Assembly (NCBI GenBank): GCA_017849615.1
Contig: JAFIGS010000029.1
Location: 38,954 to 102,953, forward strand
DNA from: Pseudolabrys sp.
Lineage (GTDB): Bacteria; Pseudomonadota; Alphaproteobacteria; Rhizobiales; Xanthobacteraceae
Direction of reading: 5' to 3'
DNA length: 64,000 nt
A program made the position numbers and the translations under genes. This document shows positions 1-8,025 of this stretch, piece by piece. Under the pieces are notes generated by a model. The model saw only the letters and a list, made by a program, of their open reading frames with translations, searched no databases and had not been told where the DNA came from. Numbering within the stretch: the first letter of the stretch is position 1; every line of letters starts with the position of its first letter.

Positions 1-365
1 ACCTGCCCTTCGTGCGCACCGACAAGGGCGGCGGCAAGCGCAAGACCGACTTCCACGCGTTCTGGGAGTCGATCATTGCGGTGCTGCTCATCGCCGGCGC
101 CGTGCTGCTCGTGCAGACCAACTACAAGGAAGTGCGCGAGATTTACATCTTCGCCGGCGTGCTCATCATCCAGTCGCTGCCGTTCCTGGCGGCCGTGCTG
201 ATCGCGCTGTGGGAGCGCTCGCGCTTCAACGACTACGCCGTGCTCGAAGGCTATCGCGCCGGCGTTACCGCGCTTGCCCGCCGTGCCCGCCTGGTCAAGG
301 CCAAGGCGCAGCAGGTCGCGCCGCCGCAGGTCGTGGCGCAGGAGTCGCGAGAACTGGCGCAGTAA
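1..365 (+). CDS. Membrane glycosyltransferase, C-terminal end (partial)
   Basis: The reading frame is open from the window edge, so the gene begins upstream; the GTG at 12 is only an internal valine. The visible part has two hydrophobic segments, around IIAVLLIAGAVLLV and the stretch ending FLAAVLIAL, followed by a basic, Ala/Gln-rich cytoplasmic tail. The LPFVRTDKGGGKRKTDF segment just before the first helix resembles the region after the catalytic domain in processive family-2 glycosyltransferases of rhizobia. Function is inferred only from this tail pattern, because the catalytic motifs lie outside the window. A strong hairpin terminator follows within 30 bases. Confidence 0.5.
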   Translation, partial: LPFVRTDKGGGKRKTDFHAFWESIIAVLLIAGAVLLVQTNYKEVREIYIFAGVLIIQSLPFLAAVLIALWERSRFNDYAVLEGYRAGVTALARRARLVKAKAQQVAPPQVVAQESRELAQ

Positions 366-390
366 GCCGCCGAACTCGACACTCGATAAA

Positions 391-420
391 AAAGGGCGCC
401 TCCGGGCGCCCTTTTTCTTT
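391..420 (+). terminator. Rho-independent terminator
   Basis: A ten-base-pair stem (AAAGGGCGCC with GGCGCCCTTT) closes a four-base loop and runs into a T-rich tract. It lies between the glycosyltransferase end and the convergent amidohydrolase and could serve both strands, since the 5' arm begins with an A run. Confidence 0.85.
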
Positions 421-437
421 GGCCGGTGACGTCCGCC

Positions 438-1604
438 TCAGGCCCGCAGCGCGGTCTCGGCGAGCCGCACCCAGTACGACGTGCCGACCGGGATGGCGTC
501 GTCGTTGAAGTTGTAGCGCGGGTGATGCAGGCCGGCGGTGTCGCCATTGCCGACCCAGATGAACGCACCCGGACGCTTCCTGAGCATGAAGGAGAAATCC
601 TCGGCACCCATCATCGGCGGCAGCTTGGTGTTGACGCGGTCCTTGCCGGCGATCTCCTGCGCCACCGAGGCGGCAAAGCCGGTTTCGTTGTCGTGGTTGA
701 CCAGCACCGGATAATTGCGCCGGTAGGTCATCGTGGCCTTGGCGCCGAAGGCGGCGCCGGTGTTCTCGACGAGGCGGGCGAGATTGGCCTCCACCATGTC
801 CTGCACCTTGTCGTCGAGGGTGCGCGCGGTGCCGCGCAGCCGCACCGTCTGCGGGATGATGTTGTCGGCCGAGCCCGCCTCGACGATGCAGATCGACACC
901 ACGGCGGACTTCAAGGGATCGGTGTTGCGCGACACCACCGACTGGATGCCTGTGATGATATGCGCGCCGACCAGCACCGGGTCGATGGTCAGGTGCGGGC
1001 GCGCCGCGTGCCCGCCGACGCCCTCGATGTCGATGGTGACGTAATCCGCGGCCGCCATGATCGGCCCGGAATTTATGCCGAATTCGCCGACCGGCATGCC
1101 CGGATAATTGTGCATGCCGTAGAACTCGTCGATGCCGAAGCGTTCGGCCATGCCGTCCTCGAGCATCGCGAGCGCGCCGGCGCCGCCCTCCTCGGCCGGC
1201 TGGAACACGACCACCACGGTGCCGTCGAAATTGCGGGTCTCGGCGAGATAGCGCGCCGCGCCGAGCAGCATGGCGGTGTGGCCGTCATGGCCGCAGGCAT
1301 GCATGGCGCCGGGCGTGGTCGATTTATACGGCAGGTCGTTGAGTTCGGTGATCGGCAGTGCGTCCATGTCGGCACGCAGTGCCACGGTCTTGCCGGAGCC
1401 CTGCTTGCGGCCGCGGATGACGCCGACCACCCCGGTGCGGCCGATGCCCGGGACCACCTCGTCGCAGCCGAAGGCCTTGAGCTTCTCGGCCACGGTCGCC
1501 GCCGTGCGGTGCACGTCGTAGAGGATCTCGGGATGGGCGTGCAGGTCGCGCCGCCAGGCGGTGATGTCGGCATGCAGGTCGGCGACGCGGTTGACGATGG
1601 GCAT
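438..1604 (-). CDS. M20 family amidohydrolase (hippurate hydrolase/IAA-amino-acid hydrolase type)
   Basis: A 388-residue metallohydrolase of the M20D group, which cleaves N-acyl or amide bonds of amino-acid conjugates using two metal ions. The family signature HACGHDGHT is at residues 102-110, QPAEEG at about 135-140 and MHNYPG just after, and a late GLHHPRYNF gives the C-terminal metal histidine. There is no signal peptide, so it should be cytoplasmic. Length matches the family (about 380-400). The natural substrate cannot be told from sequence; hippurate, acetylated amino acids and auxin conjugates are all possible. It stands alone between a terminator and a tRNA. Confidence 0.9.
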   Translation of the reverse strand: MPIVNRVADLHADITAWRRDLHAHPEILYDVHRTAATVAEKLKAFGCDEVVPGIGRTGVVGVIRGRKQGSGKTVALRADMDALPITELNDLPYKSTTPGAMHACGHDGHTAMLLGAARYLAETRNFDGTVVVVFQPAEEGGAGALAMLEDGMAERFGIDEFYGMHNYPGMPVGEFGINSGPIMAAADYVTIDIEGVGGHAARPHLTIDPVLVGAHIITGIQSVVSRNTDPLKSAVVSICIVEAGSADNIIPQTVRLRGTARTLDDKVQDMVEANLARLVENTGAAFGAKATMTYRRNYPVLVNHDNETGFAASVAQEIAGKDRVNTKLPPMMGAEDFSFMLRKRPGAFIWVGNGDTAGLHHPRYNFNDDAIPVGTSYWVRLAETALRA

Positions 1605-1893
1605 GGCGGGTCCTTCGAGGGCAATAGAACAGGCAAGGTGATTTGCGCCCAGTGTAGCAAAGCCCGGGGGCCCGGGGCGAGTTCAAGATGTGGGCATAAA
1701 TCGCGGCAAACTCACCGGAATCCGCCGTCAACAGGCGCGGGAACACGACGCCCCGGCTATTGACCCACAGCGCCCGCCCCCCTAAACAGCCGGTTGCGCA
1801 TGATCCGACTGGCTTGGCTCCCTCGGGGCCGACCCGCTTTCGTGACCCCCGCTTCCGGCGGGCCAATCGGATGAGATCATCGCGTTTGGTGAC

Positions 1894-1969
1894 GGGCGCG
1901 TAGCTCAGCTGGTAGAGCACACGACTTTTAATCGCGAGGTCCTGGGTTCGAGTCCCAGCGCGCTCACCA
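1894..1969 (+). tRNA. tRNA-Lys (anticodon TTT)
   Basis: A complete cloverleaf of 76 bases with encoded CCA. The acceptor GGGCGCG pairs with CGCGCTC through one G-T wobble, the D arm is GCTC/GAGC, and the anticodon loop CTTTTAA gives TTT. The T arm is CTGGG-TTCGAGT-CCCAG. One A-C mismatch is visible in the anticodon stem. No integrase or att-like repeat is seen next to it. Confidence 0.95.
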
Positions 1970-1993
1970 CTTTTCAAACACGCCGCGATTCCC

Positions 1994-2383
1994 CTACTTC
2001 ACCTGCATCCCCTTCAAGTACTCCACGATCGCGTTGATGGTCTGCACGGCGGCGGCCTCGCTGCCGATTGACGAAAGGTCGCGGCCCCACACCGGCATCG
2101 TATAGGTGCCGTGCGCGCGGAAGGTTCTGCGGCCGTCGATCACCGTGCGTAGCACCGCTTCGGGAAAGACGCCGCCATTGTTTCTTTCAAGCACGCGAAG
2201 GTCCGGCGCGCCGCCGATGAGCGCCGACGCCACCGGCCCGTCGCCGGCGCCGCTTTCGCCGTGGCAGCTCGCGCAGTAGAGCCGGTACATGTTGCCGCCG
2301 GTCGCGGCGCCGTCGCCGAATGCCGGCGTTGCCGCCAGCGCCGCGACGACACCAAACGCGCAAGCCGTTCGTCTCAATGTCAT
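1994..2383 (-). CDS. Exported class I c-type cytochrome (single haem)
   Basis: A 129-residue protein with a Sec signal peptide (RR near the N terminus, hydrophobic core, cut around TPAFGDG). One haem attachment motif, CASCH, is at residues 37-41, and a probable axial methionine in TYTMPVWG near residue 96. This is a small periplasmic electron carrier of the cytochrome c class I (Cytochrome_CBB3-like) fold. No oxidase, dehydrogenase or denitrification gene lies next to it, so its redox partner is unknown. Confidence 0.88.
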   Translation of the reverse strand: MTLRRTACAFGVVAALAATPAFGDGAATGGNMYRLYCASCHGESGAGDGPVASALIGGAPDLRVLERNNGGVFPEAVLRTVIDGRRTFRAHGTYTMPVWGRDLSSIGSEAAAVQTINAIVEYLKGMQVK

Positions 2384-2595
2384 GGCGCCCTCCTCCTCGT
2401 GCGTCGAAGGATAGGGCTACCGGGCGCGCGCCGTTTGAGATGCGTCAAAGCGCGGGCGGCGTGCTACGCGCTGCGAATAACAAAAAGCCGCGACCAACCG
2501 CCGGGCCTTGCGACTTCGGCGGTCGATCGCGGCGTGGATCTGTCAGGTGAAGAGGCGCGCCCGGATTTTACGCGGCGCGCAGGCTCAGCCGAGGC

Positions 2596-2820
2596 TTACG
2601 CCTTGGCGGTCTTGGACACCTTGGTCTTCTTCGCGGCCTTCTCTTGCGCCTCGCGCTCAAGGCGGAGCGCGCGCAGGCGCGGAATCCGGTCAATGGATTC
2701 CTGTTGAGCCGCCCAGTATTCCCTGGACGCCTTCTGGCCTTCGATTTCGCGCACACGCGCACGGAAGTTGGTTTCCGCGCGTTTTTTGGCGCGGTCGGCT
2801 TCGGAGAGTGTTTGGGTCAT
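2596..2820 (-). CDS. Small charged hypothetical protein
   Basis: A 74-residue protein beginning MTQTLSEADRAKK, rich in Arg, Lys, Glu and Ala and predicted to be helical, with a lysine-rich tail KKTKVSKTAKA. It has no Cys and no signal or membrane segment. I do not recognise a domain. The ATG at 2820 was preferred over in-frame starts further upstream because the Ala/Arg/Glu-rich composition begins there and the upstream residues look like random translation of the cold-shock leader region. A nucleic-acid-associated role is possible from the charge but unproven. Confidence 0.6.
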   Translation of the reverse strand: MTQTLSEADRAKKRAETNFRARVREIEGQKASREYWAAQQESIDRIPRLRALRLEREAQEKAAKKTKVSKTAKA

Positions 2821-3074
2821 GGCGTAACAACGCCCTTGTGGGCCATTGGTTCCATGGCACGGACGAGCGATTCCGCCGAAAATGGGCGTTAATTGACTTT
2901 GCCATGCGAACAGCGTATGAATACTATGTTGAAACAAGATCTTTTTAGTTGTGCTCTTCGCCTCCGCACCTCGGAGCGGACCATCCCTGAAAAACTCACC
3001 TGTTTCGATCGCCCGGGCATTGAACGTCCAGGGCGCACAATGACGTGTATCATCATCTCGAAGGAACTTGCCTG

Positions 3075-3278
3075 ATGGCAACCGGAACTGTGAAATTCTT
3101 CAATACCCAGAAGGGCTTTGGCTTCATTACCCCGAACGACGGCTCGAAGGATGTGTTCGTGCACATCTCCGCCGTCGAGCGCGCCGGCATGAGCACCCTG
3201 ATGGAAGGCCAGAAGGTGTCGTACGAAATCGTCACCGAGCGTGGCAAGCAGGCTGCGGGCAATCTGCAGAACGCCTGA
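3075..3278 (+). CDS. Cold-shock domain protein (CspA family)
   Basis: A 67-residue single-domain OB-fold RNA/ssDNA-binding protein. RNP-1 is KGFGFITP and RNP-2 is DVFVHISAV, preceded by GTVKFFN. Length is typical (about 67-70). The start at 3075 has a GAAGGAAC ribosome site upstream. A long untranslated leader is likely, because no gene lies in the 254 bases upstream; leader-based control is usual for this family. A strong terminator follows directly, so it is probably monocistronic. Which Csp paralogue it is cannot be said. Confidence 0.95.
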   Translation: MATGTVKFFNTQKGFGFITPNDGSKDVFVHISAVERAGMSTLMEGQKVSYEIVTERGKQAAGNLQNA

Positions 3279-3290
3279 TCCAGATTTGCT

Positions 3291-3330
3291 GAACGCCCGG
3301 CCCGCACAAGGCCGGGCGTTCTTCTTTTTT
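3291..3330 (+). terminator. Rho-independent terminator of the cold-shock gene
   Basis: A perfect 12-bp stem (GAACGCCCGGCC with GGCCGGGCGTTC) closes a seven-base loop and is followed by TTCTTTTTT. It starts 12 bases after the cold-shock stop codon. Confidence 0.93.
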
Positions 3331-3361
3331 CTGACGACTGATGCCGCACGGGAGAACGACC

Positions 3362-3553
3362 ATGGCTCATAAATATCCCATCGGCACATCGGTCTATTTC
3401 GAAGCCGGCGTTCTTGCCGGCGGCGCGCGCGGACGGTGCAAGGTCGTCCGGCATATGCCCGTCGAGCGCGACAACCGCATTCTCTATCGCATCAAAAGCC
3501 CGACCGAAAACTTCGAGCGCACGGTCGAAGAAGACAATCTGCGGCAGGATTGA
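3362..3553 (+). CDS. Small hypothetical protein (63 residues)
   Basis: Start chosen at 3362 because CACGGGAGAACGACC precedes it as a ribosome site; an in-frame ATG at 3341 lacks one. The protein has short beta-type stretches (GTSVYFEAGV, CKVVRHMP, RILYRIKSP) and an acidic end VEEDNLRQD, suggesting a small SH3- or KOW-like barrel, but that is only a composition impression. Similar short proteins occur in rhizobial genomes; no function is known to me. It follows the cold-shock terminator and is probably transcribed separately. Confidence 0.65.
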   Translation: MAHKYPIGTSVYFEAGVLAGGARGRCKVVRHMPVERDNRILYRIKSPTENFERTVEEDNLRQD

Positions 3554-3645
3554 GCGCTTCGGCCTCTCCTGACGTTGTGCGGCGCGGCCGCCATCTTCCT
3601 GCCCTATCGCCCGCACTAAGCTTCCCGTCGCCGGGAGTCATAAGC

Positions 3646-3828
3646 ATGAACACGAATCTGTCTTCCGCGGCGCTGCGGCAATGGGCGGCGCGTTGCGACA
3701 CGCGTTGCAAGGATCCGATGATCAGCGGCGAGGAGCACGAGCGCCTGACGAAAATGCGCGATGGCCTGCTTGCGGTCGCCGAGGCGCAGGACTGGCTCGA
3801 CGGCGTCGCCATGAAGCAGGCCAGCTAG
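3646..3828 (+). CDS. Small hypothetical protein (60 residues)
   Basis: A 60-residue helical protein beginning MNTNLSSAALRQW, with two cysteines in RCDTRC and a heptad-like centre (EEHERLTKMRDGLLAVAEAQDWL). CCGGGAG lies upstream as a ribosome site. No membrane or signal segment and no known domain. Its position in a run of short plus-strand genes, each with its own ribosome site, supports it being real, but protein-level evidence is weak. Confidence 0.5.
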   Translation: MNTNLSSAALRQWAARCDTRCKDPMISGEEHERLTKMRDGLLAVAEAQDWLDGVAMKQAS

Positions 3829-4121
3829 CGCCGTCAGATCGTACCGCATTGGCGTACGGCATTGGCGCACCGCATTCGCGTGTGACCGACGCATGGCCGT
3901 ACCTCCGTTATCTCTTTTCTTTCCAATTGATAGGCGGGCGCGCCAAAGCGCGCTTGCGATGGAACCCGAATCGGCCGCAAGGTTCCATCGCCTCTTCAAG
4001 CCTTGCGCCGCTGCGTCGCGCGCCGAGGCCGGGCCGGGTCCTGACAACGGCGCATCTTTGAAAGCCACCACCGCGGCCCGCGCCATGCGTGATCGGACCG
4101 CTGTCGCCGAAGGGGGCCGCC

Positions 4122-4295
4122 ATGCTTCTGTTGATGCGCGCGCTAGCGCAAAGTATCGATCAATCGCTCTACACCGCGCGCGAGCTCAAGCTCGAAACGG
4201 TGGAGCAACTGCTGGCGATGGCCAGCCTCGAGCTGTCGATGCGGCAGCAGTTGATCGACGAAAACGACACGCTCCTGCGCCGCCGTCCCTCATAA
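4122..4295 (+). CDS. Small hypothetical helical protein
   Basis: Start placed at 4122, after AAGGGGGCC, giving 57 residues; a GTG/ATG-type start at 4089 is also in frame. The product is a short amphipathic helix pair (TARELKLETVEQLLAMASLE) ending in RRRPS. No known domain and no signal. It could be a regulatory or structural micro-protein; the call rests on the open frame and spacing from the ribosome site. Confidence 0.45.
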   Translation: MLLLMRALAQSIDQSLYTARELKLETVEQLLAMASLELSMRQQLIDENDTLLRRRPS

Positions 4296-4366
4296 TCGTG
4301 TCGATCTTTTCTTCTTGTTAACCAAAACAAGGCACATCGGAATCTCCGGGGTTGGAGGATTCTGTA

Positions 4367-4720
4367 ATGCTTCTCAACGAAGAGACGTGTCCAGTACCTG
4401 AGTCCCTGCTTGGTCAGCTTTATCGCGTGACACCGCAAGGCCTGCCGGCGCTCATCGACGCGGTGCCGGCCAACACGCGCGCCATGCTCGCGGTCTACTG
4501 CTACCGGCGCTCGCATCTGGCGCCGCTTGGCGTCGCCATCGCCGCCTCCTGCGACGAAGGCGATCTCGCCGAGCACGGCGGCAATCTCGGCTCCGATCTG
4601 TTCAGCAAATCCCGCCAGGGATTGCGGGTGGCGGAAGTCCTGCCGTCGCAGCGCAAGAAGATCACCTTGTCGACGGGGCCGATCCGGCAACTGCCGCCGC
4701 TCGTGGACATCGACGACTGA
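4367..4720 (+). CDS. Hypothetical protein (117 residues)
   Basis: The ATG at 4367 is preferred because GGAGG sits at 4354-4358, the right distance away; the in-frame TTG at 4352 would place that site inside the gene. The protein reads like a small soluble domain: a helical N-terminal half (PESLLGQLYRVTPQGLP, then LIDAVPANTRAMLAVYCY) and a second half with CDEGDLAEHGGNLGSDLF. It resembles short conserved proteins of unknown function in Bradyrhizobium-type genomes. A terminator hairpin follows at 4749. Confidence 0.65.
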   Translation: MLLNEETCPVPESLLGQLYRVTPQGLPALIDAVPANTRAMLAVYCYRRSHLAPLGVAIAASCDEGDLAEHGGNLGSDLFSKSRQGLRVAEVLPSQRKKITLSTGPIRQLPPLVDIDD

Positions 4721-4748
4721 TCTGGTGGCTGATGACAACACGATGACG

Positions 4749-4779
4749 GGCCGGCGCCGCGCGCCGGCCTTTGTTTTTT
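4749..4779 (+). terminator. Rho-independent terminator
   Basis: A nine-base-pair stem (GGCCGGCGC with GCGCCGGCC) closes a three-base loop and is followed by TTTGTTTTTT, 29 bases after the stop of the 117-residue hypothetical gene. Confidence 0.85.
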
Positions 4780-4956
4780 CGCGCATTGTCGTGACGACGC
4801 CTGCACTTGCCGCAACGCGATAGACGCTGGAGCGATTCCGCTTGTCATAAAAGCTTGCCCGATCGGCCACCAGAGTTTCTTCACCTTGCCTTTCGGCCGC
4901 CATGGTTGCCCGCCATCGTCAGCGCCATCGACGAACGAAAGAACAAGGAGGCCTCC

Positions 4957-5163
4957 ATGCAGCTCAACTGCTATCTGCCGACGCTCTCCTCCATTCGCGC
5001 TTTCGGCACGCCGCTTGTCTGCGCCGCCTGCGGCGAGCGCCTGATCGCGCCGACGGCGTCCGCGTTCGTCGAAGGCGGCGAGATTCGCCACACCTGGGAA
5101 TGCGAAGATTGCGGCGCCACCTCGCATTCGTCGATCTCGCTCGAGGACGGCGAGCCGCGCTGA
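4957..5163 (+). CDS. Small zinc-ribbon protein (hypothetical)
   Basis: The start at 4957 is fixed by an AAGGAGG ribosome site eight bases upstream. The 68-residue product has two CxxC pairs, CAAC and CEDC, about 27 residues apart, which is the arrangement of a single zinc ribbon. The tail is acidic (SLEDGEPR). No catalytic motif is visible. Zinc binding is inferred from cysteine spacing; a role in protein or nucleic-acid contact would be usual for such mini-ribbons but is not shown. Confidence 0.7.
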   Translation: MQLNCYLPTLSSIRAFGTPLVCAACGERLIAPTASAFVEGGEIRHTWECEDCGATSHSSISLEDGEPR

Positions 5164-5259
5164 GCGCTCGCATCCGCCCCATTTAACGACTCGTTAACCA
5201 CAGCCGGCCCACGGTGAATTTGTCGTTAAAGACGAGTCGCGACCGCGCTCAGGGGGCGC

Positions 5260-6318
5260 ATGCGCAATACGGACCACCATCGCCAGCGTGCGGACCATCC
5301 GCCGGATATTGACGAGCTGTCGGCGCGCTTGGCTGCGCTTGCCAACCGCATCGACACGCTCAATGACGGCCGGCGTCCGCAGGCGCGCGGCGCGGCGGCT
5401 CCTGCCCCGGCGACGAGCCGCCTGTGGCCGCGCTTGCCCGAGCCGGGCACCGACGCCGCCGGCAGCGCCGAGCCGCCGCCGCCCGTGCGCACCGTGCCCA
5501 TGGGCGACCACCTCGAACGCATCGCCGAACTGACCGCCACGCGTGACCGCCAGGCAGGCGAACTCCGCGAAGCCCGGGAACACCTGGAACGCCAGGCTCT
5601 CGCCATCGCCGCCTTGCGCGACCTCACGACCGAGCGCGACGGCGAAGTCGCCGACCTCACGCGCCGTCTCATGGAGGCGGAAGCCGATAAGGTGACGCTG
5701 GAATCGCAGCTCGCCTCCGCGCTGCGCGAGGCCAACAATTCGCTGGTGCGGCTCACGGCCCATGAAGGCGCGCTGACCAACCGCGCCGCCGATCTCGCCG
5801 ACGCCGAGCTTCTGATCGAGCATCTGCGCGCCGAGTTGGCCGCGGCGCAGGTCGCCGTCGCGACCCAGGTGGTCACGACCGAAGAGCGCGTCGAACGCCG
5901 CTTCGAGGCCGAACGTCATTCGCTCATCGCCAACAGCGAGCGGCGCCTCGCCGACCTCAACGCCCTGGTCGCCGAGCGCGACGGCCGCGTCGGTGCGCTC
6001 GAGCAGGACAAGGCGACTCTCGCCGGAGAAATCGAGGCATTGCGCACCCTGCTTGACGACAGCCATGCCGAGCTGAACGCCGCCATCGAGACCGCCGCCG
6101 GCAAGGACAGCCACATCGCTTTCCTCGACACCATCATCAAGGTGACGCGCGATAACGCCGAGGCCACGCTCAAGGAATTGGTCGCGGAGTTCGACCGCGA
6201 GCGCGCCGCATTCGCCCGCGAGCGCGAGGAGCTTGTCGCCAAGGCTCAGATGGCGAGCGCGTTCCAGCAGGACATCGCCAAACTGCTGCCCCGCCTGCTC
6301 GAGCGCCGCGCCGCCTAG
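5260..6318 (+). CDS. Long coiled-coil protein of unknown function
   Basis: A 352-residue soluble protein. Residues 1-75 are Pro/Ala/Arg-rich and probably disordered; residues from about 85 to the end are almost uninterrupted heptad-like helix rich in Glu, Ala, Leu and Arg (for example LREAREHLERQALAIAAL). Start at 5260 follows AGGGGG. There is no membrane segment, ATPase motif or signal. Such proteins are often scaffold or cell-pole factors in rhizobia, but nothing here identifies a partner. The stop codon overlaps the stop of the convergent ceramidase gene by four bases. Confidence 0.75.
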   Translation: MRNTDHHRQRADHPPDIDELSARLAALANRIDTLNDGRRPQARGAAAPAPATSRLWPRLPEPGTDAAGSAEPPPPVRTVPMGDHLERIAELTATRDRQAGELREAREHLERQALAIAALRDLTTERDGEVADLTRRLMEAEADKVTLESQLASALREANNSLVRLTAHEGALTNRAADLADAELLIEHLRAELAAAQVAVATQVVTTEERVERRFEAERHSLIANSERRLADLNALVAERDGRVGALEQDKATLAGEIEALRTLLDDSHAELNAAIETAAGKDSHIAFLDTIIKVTRDNAEATLKELVAEFDRERAAFAREREELVAKAQMASAFQQDIAKLLPRLLERRAA

Positions 6319-6965
6319 CGCACGACCTCGCGCGGCGACAGCAGCGCGCCTCGCAGCAGCAAATACAGCACCAGGCCGTTGAGCGCGTGCCAGAGGAAAT
6401 GGGTGCCGAGCGGCACCGCCGCGCATATCGACTGATCGACGCTGCGGAAGATGATCGAGGCCGCGAACACCGCCGCCGCCGCCAGCAGCATGCGCCGCGG
6501 CGCCGCCTCCCGCGTCAGGGAGCCGACGGCGAGCAGCGCCGCCAATGCCGGCAGATAGGCATGCGAGCCGTTCAGCGCGCCGCGCGGCACCACCAGCCCC
6601 AGGCCATAGCTGAGGAGGCCGAACGCAATCACCAGCATCGGCGCGAGCCACCGCGACAGCCCGAGAAAACGCCGCAGCGCCAGCCACAAATAGCCGTAGA
6701 TGAAAACTGCGATCGGCACCGTATCGAACAGCGCCGCGCCGCGCGTCGCCACCGTGTGGAAGATAAAGGAGCCGATGCCGATGGCGAAGGTCACGGCGAT
6801 AAGCGCCAGCGCCGGCCAGTCGCGGCCAGAGCGATCGCGCCACTGCACGAAGGCGACGGCGGCGGCAATCAGAAACACCGCATTGGTGACGGCGTTGACC
6901 GGCTCGGCCCAGAATGAGGGGCCGAGCCGCTCGCAGTAGAGATCGACGGGCGTTGACCAGTCCAC
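6315..6965 (-). CDS. Ceramidase-family (CREST) integral membrane hydrolase
   Basis: A 216-residue multispanning protein with about seven hydrophobic segments. The alkaline-ceramidase residues are all present with the eukaryotic ACER3 spacing: E21, S66 and H70 in GSFIFH, D81 in LFDTVPI, and H189/H193 in GTHFLWHALNG. The S-to-H (4), H-to-D (11) and H-to-H (4) distances equal those of ACER3 (S77, H81, D92, H217, H221). The family uses a membrane-embedded zinc site to hydrolyse amide-linked lipids. The bacterial substrate is unknown; ceramide-like or acyl-amino-acid lipids are candidates. Confidence 0.82.
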   Translation of the reverse strand: MDWSTPVDLYCERLGPSFWAEPVNAVTNAVFLIAAAVAFVQWRDRSGRDWPALALIAVTFAIGIGSFIFHTVATRGAALFDTVPIAVFIYGYLWLALRRFLGLSRWLAPMLVIAFGLLSYGLGLVVPRGALNGSHAYLPALAALLAVGSLTREAAPRRMLLAAAAVFAASIIFRSVDQSICAAVPLGTHFLWHALNGLVLYLLLRGALLSPREVVR

Positions 6966-6980
6966 CGATCTCTCCCGCCT

Positions 6981-7967
6981 TTACTTGCGGACGATGCCGG
7001 CCTTGTCGACCACCATATTGAGGTTGGCGATGTCGTCCTTGAGGCGCTGCATCAGTTCGTCCGGGGTCGACGGCACGCCTTCGATAGAGAGCTTGGCGAG
7101 CTGCTCCTGCACGTCCTTCATCGCCAGCACTTCGCGGATCGCCGCGTTAAGCTTGTTCACGATCTCCTTCGGCGTGCCCTTGGGCGCGAAGATGCCGTTC
7201 CACGAATAGACGCGGAAGCCCGGCATGCCCTGCTCCGCCGCGGTCGGCACGTCCGGGAACATCGTCGAGCGCTTGAGCGCCGCCGTGGCCAGCAGGCGGA
7301 TATCGCCGGATTCGACCTGGCCTTTCACCGCCGGCGGGAAGTCGAGCATCATCTGCACGTCATTGCGCAGCAGGCCGACGACGATGTCGGGCGAGCTCTT
7401 ATACGGCACGATCACCACGTCGATGCCGGCGGCCGACTTGAAATACTCGCCGCCCAGATTCTGCGTCGAACCCGCGGTGATGGTGCCGACATTGATCTTG
7501 CCCGGATTGGCCTTCGCCGCCTTGAGCAGATCGCCGAGCGTCTTGAACTCGGATTTGGCCGAAACCGCGAGCACGGCGTCGAACTGGCCCATGGTCGAGA
7601 CCATCTCGAATTCCGTCAGCGGATCGAACGGCAGCTTCTTGAAGGTCGCGACCGCGGCCGCCGTGCCGTTGCTCAGCAGGCCGAGTGTGTAGCCGTCCGG
7701 CTGAGCGGTCGTCACCGCGCGCGCCGCGCTGATGCCGCCGGGGCCCGGCGTATTCTCGATGGCGAAACGCTGACCGAGCTTGTCCCCCAGCTTTTCGGCG
7801 ACGATGCGCGCCGTGACGTCGCCGACGCCGCCGGCGCCAAACGGCAGCACGAGGCGGATCGGCTTCTCCGGCCACGCGGCCATCGCCTGCGGCGCGACGC
7901 CGATGACGGCGGCGGCCACGGCCGCGACGACAAAACCGCGACGCGCGCGGTCAAAACGCTTGGTCAT
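6981..7967 (-). CDS. Bug-family (TctC-like) periplasmic solute-binding protein
   Basis: A 328-residue tripartite tricarboxylate transporter receptor with a signal peptide ending near QAMAAWP. The family start KPIRLVLPFGAGG and the loop ENTPGPGGISAARAV are clear, as is the C-terminal PDELMQRLKDDIANLN. Bug proteins bind small carboxylates or aromatic acids for TctAB-type permeases. No TctA or TctB is nearby, so this is an orphan receptor, as is common in alpha- and betaproteobacteria. It is followed by a LigI-like hydrolase gene upstream on the same strand (58 bases away), suggesting a shared substrate. Confidence 0.92.
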   Translation of the reverse strand: MTKRFDRARRGFVVAAVAAAVIGVAPQAMAAWPEKPIRLVLPFGAGGVGDVTARIVAEKLGDKLGQRFAIENTPGPGGISAARAVTTAQPDGYTLGLLSNGTAAAVATFKKLPFDPLTEFEMVSTMGQFDAVLAVSAKSEFKTLGDLLKAAKANPGKINVGTITAGSTQNLGGEYFKSAAGIDVVIVPYKSSPDIVVGLLRNDVQMMLDFPPAVKGQVESGDIRLLATAALKRSTMFPDVPTAAEQGMPGFRVYSWNGIFAPKGTPKEIVNKLNAAIREVLAMKDVQEQLAKLSIEGVPSTPDELMQRLKDDIANLNMVVDKAGIVRK

Positions 7968-8025
7968 TCAAATCCTCCAGATTTTCTTCGTCAGAATCTA
8001 TGTGCCGGAACGTGAATGGTTCCGC

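Noticed and set aside
426-1763. Long plus-strand open frame (445 codons)
   Set aside because: It is antisense to the M20 amidohydrolase, is His/Arg/Ala-rich and has no domain; typical mirror frame of a high-G+C gene.
1894-1969. tRNA-Lys as an integration site
   Set aside because: No integrase, no 3' repeat of the tRNA end and no compositional change next to it.
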